From assembly GCA_963606545.1 (NCBI GenBank), contig CAVCYP010000069.1:1-6813 (forward strand): 6,813 nt of DNA, in the 5' to 3' direction. Origin of the DNA: UBA9732 sp963606545 (GTDB lineage: Bacteria; Spirochaetota; Spirochaetia; Sphaerochaetales; Sphaerochaetaceae). Every line of letters starts with the position of its first letter. Position 1 is the first letter of the stretch. The translations under genes and the position numbers were made by a program. Below are positions 1 to 5,330 of the stretch, piece after piece. Below the pieces are notes generated by a model, which was given only the letters and a program-made list of their open reading frames with translations, ran no database searches and was not told the DNA's origin.

Positions 1-2
1 AG

Positions 3-83
3 GGACAGTGCTATTTTGCACGGCCCGAACGCACTGACGCCGTATCTGACGCAAAGACGAAGCAAACCCTACTCTCTAATTAA
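3..83 (+). CDS. possible 3' end of an unidentified plus-strand gene entering from the left edge
   Basis: One plus-strand frame is open from base 3 to a TAA at 81-83 and would encode a hydrophilic tail, GQCYFARPERTDAVSDAKTK followed by QTLLSN. If real, it would overlap the end of arcA tail to tail by 15 bases, as the binding-protein gene and ispF do further right. The first 60 bases are about 57% G+C by hand count, richer than the rest of the window. A 12-base periodicity (CTGACGC at 34-40 and 46-52) gives the related peptide pair TDAV/SDAK. About 27 codons cannot establish coding: frame 1 is also open here (to TGA at 151-153), and so is at least one minus-strand frame. The product is not recognisable. 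Non-coding DNA downstream of arcA is the main alternative. Confidence 0.28.
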   Translation, partial: GQCYFARPERTDAVSDAKTKQTLLSN

Positions 84-1286
84 AGGCATGCTCATACACC
101 TAGGCCCACCCCGTCCTCTGGACAGCTCAGAACTATCAATTTCTAGGGTTTGAAGTCCATTGTCTCTAAGAATTGAATTTGTGATGGTATTTCTGTCGTA
201 AACTATGACTTTGCCAGGTTCCACGCAAAGAACGTTGGAAGCATCATTCCACTGCTCACGAGAGGCAGCGATGGCACTGTTTCCACCACATTTGATAAAT
301 TTCACAGAGTCTAGGTTTAGGTATTTACAGAAGATGGATTCTAGACTTCCTTTTAAGGCCTCAGCCTTAACACTACCCTTGGCGCCAGGGAAAACTCGGT
401 AGACCTTAAGATGGTCTATAATGCCAGGATGAACGATAAAAATGCCCTTATCTGCCTGAGTTAGGACCGTGTCTAGGTGCATGAAGGCTCGCATGTTTGG
501 AATATCAATGGCAAGAATGTTCTTTATGGTGCTTTCTTCATCAGCAAAAATATTCTTGGCAAGAAGTTCAATTGCCTCAGCACAGGAACGTTCACTAAGA
601 CCCACGGCAATAGTCTCTGGACTAAGATTGTGAATATCGCCACCTTCTATGCTGTACGGGAAAGAAGGATTGTAGTACTGCTTGACTTGGCCTTGAAAAT
701 CGGGGTGGAAGGCAAAAACATACTTCATGTAGAGGGTTTCGCGGTTGCGCGTTATGGAGCTCATGTGGTTTAAGCTGGCGCCGTTACCTATGGAGGCCAT
801 TGGGTCACGCGTGAAGTAGAGGTTTGGGATAGGGTCAATCAAAAAGCCCGCTTTGGTACGGGTAAGATTAAGTAGTGGGTGCGATTTTTTGAAGTCAAAA
901 TCCACGTCTAGGACGCCTTGCATTGTCAGCAGGACCATGTCGCGAGTATTGGGCACGTCCATGAGAGCTTTAAAAAGCTGGGTTTCTAGGCCTACAACTC
1001 GAGTACCGGCGTTTGCAAGAAAGTCCCGAATAAATTGTCGCTTGACCTGCTCATCTGTATTAAGCGCTTGGGTGACTAGGTCGCAAAGATAGACAACCTC
1101 AACGCCACAATTTCGCAGCGTCTGGGCAAACGAATCGTGTTCTAACTGAGCGCGCTTTAAGAAAGGAATGTCATCAAACAAAAGAGTTGAAAGATATTCT
1201 GGAGTCAGATGCTCAAGCTCTCCACCTGGTCTATGAAGTAAGACCTTCTTGAGCTTGCCAATCTCGCTCTTCACACAAATAGCCAT
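69..1286 (-). CDS. arcA: arginine deiminase
   Basis: This cytoplasmic enzyme hydrolyses L-arginine to L-citrulline and ammonia, the first step of the arginine dihydrolase pathway, which yields ATP and ammonia for acid defence. The 405-residue protein has the usual family length. Visible hallmarks are KKVLLHRPGGELEHLTP (13-29), FDDIPFL (37-43), FTRDPM with Asp161, IEGGD with Glu214, FMHLDT with His270 and Asp272, a CGGNS loop near 333, and the C-terminal GRGGPRCMSMPL with nucleophile Cys397. These match the Cys, His, Asp and Glu catalytic set of known arginine deiminases. The ATG at 1284-1286 was chosen because GGGAGGG lies nine bases upstream. An in-frame ATG eight codons earlier would put that ribosome site inside the gene and adds residues unlike the family. 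It lies 60 bases after rsmE on the same strand, with its own likely promoter. No arcB, arcC or arcD is visible. Family assignment is secure. Confidence 0.97.
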   Translation of the reverse strand: MAICVKSEIGKLKKVLLHRPGGELEHLTPEYLSTLLFDDIPFLKRAQLEHDSFAQTLRNCGVEVVYLCDLVTQALNTDEQVKRQFIRDFLANAGTRVVGLETQLFKALMDVPNTRDMVLLTMQGVLDVDFDFKKSHPLLNLTRTKAGFLIDPIPNLYFTRDPMASIGNGASLNHMSSITRNRETLYMKYVFAFHPDFQGQVKQYYNPSFPYSIEGGDIHNLSPETIAVGLSERSCAEAIELLAKNIFADEESTIKNILAIDIPNMRAFMHLDTVLTQADKGIFIVHPGIIDHLKVYRVFPGAKGSVKAEALKGSLESIFCKYLNLDSVKFIKCGGNSAIAASREQWNDASNVLCVEPGKVIVYDRNTITNSILRDNGLQTLEIDSSELSRGRGGPRCMSMPLIRE

Positions 1287-1294
1287 TTTCGTAT

Positions 1295-1301
1295 CCCTCC
1301 C
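1295..1301 (-). promoter_or_regulatory. strong Shine-Dalgarno site of arcA
   Basis: On the minus strand, GGGAGGG sits eight to nine bases before the ATG at 1286. It is the longest purine ribosome site in the window and decides the arcA start over the upstream in-frame ATG. It lies in a predicted leader of about 28 bases, unlike the four genes here whose predicted transcripts begin at the start codon. Confidence 0.85.
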
Positions 1302-1321
1302 ACAGGACAACCTAAGTACGA

Positions 1322-1350
1322 ATTATAGCAGATTGTGGTCAAATTATCAC
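1322..1350 (-). promoter_or_regulatory. predicted sigma70-type promoter of arcA
   Basis: A perfect minus-strand TATAAT (1327 down to 1322) is preceded at 17 bases by GTGATA (1350 down to 1345), which matches TTGACA at four of six positions. The predicted transcription start near 1313-1315 gives a leader of about 28 bases containing the GGGAGGG site. The -35 box covers the last codons of rsmE, so arcA can be transcribed independently of rsmE although read-through is also possible. A small inverted repeat, TTGTG-N10-CACAA at 1333-1352, covers the -35 region and could be an operator. Confidence 0.6.
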
Positions 1351-1352
1351 AA
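1333..1352. repeat. short inverted repeat over the arcA -35 region
   Basis: TTGTG (1333-1337) and CACAA (1348-1352) form five-base arms around a ten-base centre. The repeat overlaps the arcA -35 box and the rsmE stop codon. It resembles Crp/Fnr-family sites (TGTGA-N6-TCACA) in its arm sequence but has wider spacing, so that assignment is weak. On the minus strand the T-run precedes the arms, so it does not look like a terminator for rsmE. Five-base arms can occur by chance in AT-rich DNA. Confidence 0.25.
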
Positions 1353-2078
1353 AAAATTCATCCTAGAGAGCAAAACCGCCACTCCGGTACTGCACGCCGT
1401 CTCCGTTCTAAGCACTCTGGAGCCCAAAAGCATAGGCTTAAATCCATGCGACACAAACAAATCCCGTTCTCTTTGCGACCAACCACGCTCAGGTCCAATA
1501 GCCAAGACCGCGTGCTGTTTCACCTCGCTTTTACTCAACGCCACGGCCCCAACCACGTTATCCAGAATAATCAACGAGACCTCTTTTTCCTCCAATCCGA
1601 TATCTTCTGCAATTTTTTTCAAGGCTCCATCCACAGAGTTAGTAAAAATCACTTCTGGAAGCCCAGCGTGACAGGCTTGCATGGCCCCATCCAGAAGATA
1701 TTCCTTATACTCGCCCGTCTTGTAGAGGTTGCTGGAAAGATAGGACTTCTCCCCCGTGTCCGAACCGGTGAGAATAATACGTCCAACCCCAAGGCTAACC
1801 GCCTCCCTCAGGATTCTTTTCATACAAATGGGGCGAACCTGAGCACAAAGAAGAGTTACAGGATAAAGTTCTGGCTTTGAAAGTGGCTTATAGGAAATTG
1901 TCACTCCCTCTGGGGTTATAGCCTCAACCCTAGAAAGTCCTTCACTTTGGTTAACAATGCCCATTTTAAACTCGTCACCAGGATTTAATTTGAGAATCTC
2001 AATTATATGCTTTGCTCTTTCATCCTCTTTAGGGATAAGCCCAGAAGAAGGAAACTGTTCAAAAAGAATCATGTTCAT
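1347..2078 (-). CDS. rsmE: 16S rRNA (uracil(1498)-N(3))-methyltransferase
   Basis: RsmE is a SPOUT-class, trefoil-knotted enzyme that uses S-adenosylmethionine to methylate N3 of U1498 (E. coli numbering) near the ribosomal decoding site. The 243-residue protein has the normal length. An N-terminal PUA-like part contains HIIEILKLNPGDEF (24-37). The SPOUT domain follows, with MKRILREAVSLGVGRI (86-101), an AMQACHAGLPEV segment (132-143), the cofactor loop AIGPERGWS (193-201) and LLGSRVLRTETA (217-228). The loop reads GPERG where many bacteria have GPEGG. I recall the Arg form in spirochaetes, which would support the taxonomy. The ATG at 2078 is preceded by no Shine-Dalgarno site. Instead a -10 box ends six bases before it, so the mRNA may be leaderless; a second ATG lies two codons in. 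It is the first gene of a minus-strand pair with arcA and diverges from the binding-protein gene. Confidence 0.95.
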   Translation of the reverse strand: MNMILFEQFPSSGLIPKEDERAKHIIEILKLNPGDEFKMGIVNQSEGLSRVEAITPEGVTISYKPLSKPELYPVTLLCAQVRPICMKRILREAVSLGVGRIILTGSDTGEKSYLSSNLYKTGEYKEYLLDGAMQACHAGLPEVIFTNSVDGALKKIAEDIGLEEKEVSLIILDNVVGAVALSKSEVKQHAVLAIGPERGWSQRERDLFVSHGFKPMLLGSRVLRTETACSTGVAVLLSRMNFL

Positions 2079-2084
2079 GCTTTT

Positions 2085-2113
2085 ATAATATCACAATTAG
2101 TCCTAGATGTTGA
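2085..2113 (-). promoter_or_regulatory. predicted promoter of rsmE, likely leaderless
   Basis: The minus strand reads TCAACA (2113 down to 2108; four of six against TTGACA), 17 bases, then TATTAT (2090 down to 2085) preceded by TGA, an extended -10 element. Six bases, AAAAGC, separate the -10 box from the ATG at 2078. A start seven bases after the -10 would fall on the A of the ATG. There is no Shine-Dalgarno sequence. The -35 box overlaps that of the divergent promoter. Confidence 0.55.
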
Positions 2114-2138
2114 GATTAAAGGCTTTTTGGATTAGACT
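2110..2138 (+). promoter_or_regulatory. predicted promoter of the peptide-binding protein gene, likely leaderless
   Basis: TTGAGA (2110-2115; five of six) is followed after 17 bases by TAGACT (2133-2138; four of six). Six bases, TGCGCT, then lead to the GTG start at 2145, with no Shine-Dalgarno sequence in between. Initiation at +1 would put the GTG at the very 5' end of the mRNA. The weak -10 box makes this the least certain of the four similar promoters. Confidence 0.45.
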
Positions 2139-2144
2139 TGCGCT

Positions 2145-3581
2145 GTGAAAAAGATATTTGCTCTGTCTCTAATGCTATTATTGTTAGCCCCTATGTTGCT
2201 TATGGCAAGTGCTCAAACTGAGACTATAAAGATTGGACTGGATCCAGGAGAAGAGGCCATAAATCTCAATCCCTATACTGCATCTGACAGTAATAGTATC
2301 ATTATAATGCAAAATCTTTATGATGGACTTTTCTCCTACAACGGTGAAACCAGCGAAGCCCAATACGCATTAGCAGAAAGCCATGAAGTTTCAAATGATG
2401 GCCTAAAATGGACTTTTCATTTAAAAAAGGCAACCTTTTCTGACGGACAGAACATCACATCTAAAACCTTTGTCGAATCTTGGAACTATCTTATTCAAGG
2501 CCCATTAGCCAGCAATTTAGATTTTGTTACTAGAAAGGAAGACGGGACTTTAGCCCTTGAGGCCCCAGACAACTATACCTTAATTGTAAATTTAGACCAT
2601 GCTGTTGCTTATTTCCCAAGCCTTTTATGTCAACCTTGTTTGGCAGCAATAAAGGATACTTCTAGCTATAGCGGAGCCTACACGTTAGAAAGTAAGACTG
2701 ATAAAGGGGTAGTCTTAGCAAGGAATAAACATTACTGGGGTGAAGTTAAAAACGACAGAATTGAAATTCTTTTTGGCTCTGACTTTGACAGTGCTTTCAA
2801 AACCGGAGAACTTCAATGGTCAATGGCTGCAGTTCAAGACGCCTCAGACTGGATGGTAATCTCAAGACTGTATGCAACAACCTTCTTCTACTTCAGTGCA
2901 AAAGAGGGGGCCTATGCAAATAAATATGTGCGACAGGCTCTTATAGCCCTGATTCCTTGGGATGTAATCAGAGACCTTCAGGATTCCCTGATGAAATCCA
3001 CTTCTCTAGTTCCTCAAAGCGGAGCAACTGCAACCCTCTCAACTCAAATTCTTGAGCTCTTAGAAAAAGGCGGTTATCCGTACGGAGAATGCAACCTACC
3101 TGTAATTAACATGGGCATTACAAGAGGCTCTCAGAATGCAGCAGTTGCTGAGTTTATAGCAGAAATTTGGTCAAAATATCTTGGAGTTACAGTTACCCTC
3201 AATACAGTTCCAATTTCTGTCTACGCCTCAAATCCGGAAGAAAATCCTTTTGATTTCTGCACCATGACTTGGATTGGAGATTACTTTGACCCAATGGCCT
3301 TCCTCAGTTTGTTTGAATCTTCAAGCTCTTTTAATCTTGCCAACTATTCGAACACTGAATATGACCAGCTAATTGAACTTGCACAAAAGGCAGATGAAGT
3401 AACGCGCAAGCAACTACTGCTTGAAGCTGAAGAACTCTTACTAGAAGCTGGCGTTGTAATTCCGGTATCAACAGCCTTTGCAACAAATTTTGTCAGAGAT
3501 GATTTAATTGAAGGTTGGAATTCAAATCCTCTGGATATACATCCGTTTAAAGACTTACAGCTTATTCAACAAGCACAGTAG
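2145..3581 (+). CDS. ABC-type oligopeptide/dipeptide-binding protein, secreted (SBP family 5, OppA-like)
   Basis: This is a 478-residue extracytoplasmic solute-binding protein of the family that delivers peptides, or sometimes sugars or nickel, to an ABC importer. Residues 1-23 form a Sec signal peptide: MKK, a hydrophobic stretch rich in Leu and Met, then ASA before Gln24, a signal-peptidase-I type site. There is no lipobox cysteine, so it should be soluble in the periplasm rather than a lipoprotein. Family landmarks are MQNLYDGLF (55-63), KWTFHLKKATFSDG (88-101), a GAYTLESKT...LARNKHYWG stretch (177-199), WIGDYFDPMAFL (376-387) and PLDIHPFKDLQL (462-473). The length is somewhat short of the roughly 530 residues of classical OppA. 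The start is GTG, the only candidate that gives a complete signal peptide. No permease or ATPase genes lie beside it, so its transporter partner is unknown. The peptide substrate is inferred from the family. Confidence 0.88.
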   Translation: MKKIFALSLMLLLLAPMLLMASAQTETIKIGLDPGEEAINLNPYTASDSNSIIIMQNLYDGLFSYNGETSEAQYALAESHEVSNDGLKWTFHLKKATFSDGQNITSKTFVESWNYLIQGPLASNLDFVTRKEDGTLALEAPDNYTLIVNLDHAVAYFPSLLCQPCLAAIKDTSSYSGAYTLESKTDKGVVLARNKHYWGEVKNDRIEILFGSDFDSAFKTGELQWSMAAVQDASDWMVISRLYATTFFYFSAKEGAYANKYVRQALIALIPWDVIRDLQDSLMKSTSLVPQSGATATLSTQILELLEKGGYPYGECNLPVINMGITRGSQNAAVAEFIAEIWSKYLGVTVTLNTVPISVYASNPEENPFDFCTMTWIGDYFDPMAFLSLFESSSSFNLANYSNTEYDQLIELAQKADEVTRKQLLLEAEELLLEAGVVIPVSTAFATNFVRDDLIEGWNSNPLDIHPFKDLQLIQQAQ

Positions 3582-4032
3582 CTTGAGCAATAACAGCATC
3601 CCCTTTCCCTAGTTCCATAAGAATACCTTCTGCAGTTTTTGCCTTCACACCAACAGCTCCTATTTCTAACCCTAAAAGGGTTGCCAGTCTTTCTTTGATT
3701 TGAGGTTTAAAGGAACCAAGTTTTGGAGTTTGTAAGATCACAGTTGTATCTAAATTGATAACTGTAAACCCAAGAGCTTTGATTTTTGAGACTACTTGAG
3801 TTAAGAGTTTAGTTGAATCAGCATCCTTGTAAGCCGGATCTGTATCAGGAAAGAGGGTTCCAATATCATCTAGACCACAGGCACCAAGCAGGGCATCAAT
3901 TACAGCATGAATCAGAGCATCCCCATCTGAGTGGCCCACACAGCCCTTCTCAGAAGGAATCTCAATGCCACCTAAAACAAGCTTTCTTCCTGAGGCAAGT
4001 TTATGCAAATCCCAACCGGTTCCAACTCTCAT
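3562..4032 (-). CDS. ispF: 2-C-methyl-D-erythritol 2,4-cyclodiphosphate synthase
   Basis: IspF converts CDP-methylerythritol 2-phosphate to methylerythritol 2,4-cyclodiphosphate with release of CMP, the fifth step of the MEP isoprenoid pathway; it acts as a cytoplasmic trimer. The 156-residue protein has the standard length. The metal ligands are visible as GWDLH (Asp8, His10) and His42 in GHSDGDALIHAVIDALLGA (33-51), in the same positions as in E. coli. DDIGTLFPDTDP (55-66) is the conserved substrate loop with Asp56, and the C-terminus has KAKTAEG followed by GKGDA. The ATG at 4032 overlaps the ispD stop as ATGA, with GGAG five bases upstream inside ispD, so translation is coupled. It is the last gene of carD-ispD-ispF, and its final 20 bases overlap the end of the convergent binding-protein gene. 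The family is certain; ispF is separate from ispD here, not fused. Confidence 0.97.
   Translation of the reverse strand: MRVGTGWDLHKLASGRKLVLGGIEIPSEKGCVGHSDGDALIHAVIDALLGACGLDDIGTLFPDTDPAYKDADSTKLLTQVVSKIKALGFTVINLDTTVILQTPKLGSFKPQIKERLATLLGLEIGAVGVKAKTAEGILMELGKGDAVIAQATVLVE
3570..3585. repeat. small inverted repeat at the convergent gene junction
   Basis: CAAGC (3570-3574) and GCTTG (3581-3585) pair perfectly around a six-base loop. The second arm begins at the last base of the binding-protein stop codon, and the whole element lies inside the ispF C-terminal codons. No T-run follows on either strand, so it is not a canonical intrinsic terminator. It could slow both converging polymerases, or be chance. 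Confidence 0.25.
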
Positions 4033-4751
4033 AAATTCTCCAAATCCTTAGGGTAAGTTATCTTTTTATTTTTAGGGTCGCCTTCAACAATAGCTACCTG
4101 ATATCCATAATCTGTGAAAATTTGCGTGTCATCTGTGTAAATTAGGCCATCCTTTTCCTTGGATTTGTGCCAAGCTTCCACGTGAGCTAAGAAGATATCG
4201 GGGTAGCGGAAGGTTTGAGGAGTCTGCACCCCGTAAACCTTAGTTCTGTCTACACGTCCTGTAATAATTCCTTTTTCCGCTTTAACAAGGGTATCTGAAA
4301 TTGGAACACATGGGGCCGCCCCACCAGTTTTCATTGCCGCTTTCAGGCAAGCTTCAATAGTTTGGGGCTTTACAAAAGGTCTTGCTCCATCGTGAATACT
4401 GACTAGCTGAAGATCTAGCTGCTTGGTTACATTAATATGGTCAAGTTTTATTAGGGCATTAAATACGCTTTGCTGTCTAGTCTCTCCGCCTTCCACCAAA
4501 AGGAGCTCTACTCCATCTGGGAGTTCAAGGGTTTTCAAGTTATCTGAAGTTTCCTTGAAAGACTCTTTTCTGTAAGTAACTACAACTAAAACAAGCCCTT
4601 TAACAGCCAAGAAAGGCTCAATAGCATTAGCCAAAATAGATTTTCCATTGAGCGTGAGAAATTCTTTTTTTACAGGAGCCTGAGAAGAAGCAGCATTAAA
4701 ACGGCGGGAAGAGCCTGCCGCAGTCACTATAACGGCATGGCGTACTGACAT
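4029..4751 (-). CDS. ispD: 2-C-methyl-D-erythritol 4-phosphate cytidylyltransferase
   Basis: IspD transfers CMP from CTP to 2-C-methyl-D-erythritol 4-phosphate, the third step of the MEP pathway. The 240-residue protein carries the nucleotidyltransferase signature AAGSSRRF (11-18) with KKEFL (28-32), GGETRQQSV (88-96), HDGARPFV with Asp121, PISDTLVKA (150-158), RTKVYGVQTPQTF with Arg169, TDDTQIF (206-212) and DPKNKKIT (225-232). The stretch between the Arg pair and KKEFL is a few residues longer than I recall for E. coli IspD. The start at 4751 was preferred over an in-frame ATG five codons upstream because it forms a TAATG overlap with the carD stop, has GGAG five bases before it, and gives the expected N-terminus MSVRHAVIVTAAG. 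It is translationally coupled to carD upstream and overlaps ispF by four bases. Its substrate-producing genes ispC and dxs are not in the window. Confidence 0.97.
   Translation of the reverse strand: MSVRHAVIVTAAGSSRRFNAASSQAPVKKEFLTLNGKSILANAIEPFLAVKGLVLVVVTYRKESFKETSDNLKTLELPDGVELLLVEGGETRQQSVFNALIKLDHINVTKQLDLQLVSIHDGARPFVKPQTIEACLKAAMKTGGAAPCVPISDTLVKAEKGIITGRVDRTKVYGVQTPQTFRYPDIFLAHVEAWHKSKEKDGLIYTDDTQIFTDYGYQVAIVEGDPKNKKITYPKDLENL
4038..4041 (-). promoter_or_regulatory. Shine-Dalgarno site of ispF within the ispD end
   Basis: GGAG lies five bases before the ispF ATG, in the context TTTGGAGAATTTATG. It is encoded by the penultimate ispD codons (Leu-Glu-Asn-Leu-stop). The junction differs from the carD/ispD one at only two of 15 bases. 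It supports the ATG at 4032 and coupled translation. Confidence 0.7.
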
Positions 4752-5251
4752 TATTTCTCCAAACAACTAAAGACAGTTTTTTCTATTTCCTTTTGATCCT
4801 TACCCAAAGCGTAAGAACATTCATCAATCAAAAGTCTAATAGCATTGTCATAAAGCTTTCTTTCTTGAACTGGAAGCTCCTTAATCTTACTTCTGTGGTA
4901 CAAACCCTGAACCACTTTAGCAATAGAGAAAATAGAACCTTCCTTGATTAAATCCACGTTCATCTGATAACGAGCCTTCCAATCAACTGAAACCGGCTCA
5001 TATTTAGCAGAAATAGCCTCCAAAGCCTGAAGAGCAGTCTCCTTGGGAACAATTGCACGGACCCCAGATTCATGTACTTTATCCACAGGGATACTTACCG
5101 TCATGTCCGATATATCTATATAGATAACGTAATAAAGAACTGGAGCGTTGCGAACAATACGCTCTCTAATGTCTTTAATAACACCTACTCCCTGAAGAGG
5201 ATATACTACATGTTCACCAATTTGGAATTCTGTCTTAACGTCTGAAGCCAT
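4751..5251 (-). CDS. carD: CarD family RNA-polymerase-binding transcriptional regulator
   Basis: CarD proteins bind the RNA polymerase beta subunit through an N-terminal Tudor-like domain and contact the upstream edge of the -10 element through a helical C-terminal domain, stabilising open complexes. The 166-residue protein shows the N-terminal signature FQIGEHVVYPLQGVGVIKDI (9-28), a strand region YYVIYIDISDMTVSIPVDKV (40-59), and a C-terminal domain with DWKARYQMN, whose Trp91 corresponds to the DNA-wedging Trp of mycobacterial CarD. It continues with SIAKVVQGLYHRSK and an acidic, Lys-rich end. The ATG at 5251 starts MASDVK; a frame open to an ATG at 5344 would add 31 family-unlike residues that overlap malQ and its promoter. 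It heads the carD-ispD-ispF operon and diverges from malQ. Which genes it controls cannot be read from the sequence, but its own promoter is a reasonable candidate. Confidence 0.92.
   Translation of the reverse strand: MASDVKTEFQIGEHVVYPLQGVGVIKDIRERIVRNAPVLYYVIYIDISDMTVSIPVDKVHESGVRAIVPKETALQALEAISAKYEPVSVDWKARYQMNVDLIKEGSIFSIAKVVQGLYHRSKIKELPVQERKLYDNAIRLLIDECSYALGKDQKEIEKTVFSCLEK
4757..4760 (-). promoter_or_regulatory. Shine-Dalgarno site of ispD within the carD end
   Basis: GGAG lies five bases before the ispD ATG, in the context TTTGGAGAAATAATG, encoded by the last carD codons (Leu-Glu-Lys-stop). The carD TAA and ispD ATG share one base (TAATG), the classic arrangement for termination-reinitiation. 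It decides the ispD start at 4751. Confidence 0.7.
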
Positions 5252-5257
5252 GTCCTT

Positions 5258-5286
5258 ATTATAACCCAAATTATGCGAGTTAACAA
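5258..5286 (-). promoter_or_regulatory. predicted promoter of the carD-ispD-ispF operon, likely leaderless
   Basis: A perfect TATAAT (5263 down to 5258) is preceded at 17 bases by TTGTTA (5286 down to 5281; four of six). Six bases, AAGGAC, then lead to the ATG at 5251. The AAGGA could be read as a Shine-Dalgarno site, but it ends one base before the ATG, too close for normal use, and transcription starting seven bases after the -10 would not include it. Both readings support this start codon. Confidence 0.65.
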
Positions 5287-5295
5287 CACAGTATG

Positions 5296-5324
5296 TAGAA
5301 AAAAAAATTCTTATAGAGTATAGT
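5296..5324 (+). promoter_or_regulatory. predicted promoter of malQ, likely leaderless
   Basis: TAGAAA (5296-5301; four of six against TTGACA), a 17-base spacer, and TATAGT (5319-5324; five of six) are followed by six bases, TTTTGC, and the malQ ATG at 5331. No Shine-Dalgarno sequence is present. A nine-A run (5299-5307) straddles the -35 box and spacer and could bend the DNA. It is back to back with the carD promoter, the two -35 boxes being nine bases apart. Confidence 0.55.
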
Positions 5325-5330
5325 TTTTGC

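Noticed and set aside
6..36. CAGTGC...GCACTG pairing, with an inner GTGC/GCAC pair, as a terminator of arcA
   Set aside because: No T-run follows on the minus strand, the loop is long, and the segments compete with each other. It is kept only as part of the left-edge observation.
1287..1310. Upstream in-frame ATG of arcA (MSCGRDTK)
   Set aside because: It has no ribosome site, would be translated through the GGGAGGG element, and adds residues absent from the family.
205..1880. Several plus-strand open frames of 65-181 codons across arcA and rsmE
   Set aside because: They lie antisense to genes with complete catalytic motifs, have no recognisable domains, and fit shadow frames.
4752..4766. 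Upstream in-frame ATG of ispD (MFGEIM)
   Set aside because: It would place the GGAG ribosome site inside the gene. The ATG at 4751 overlaps the carD stop as TAATG and gives the normal family N-terminus.
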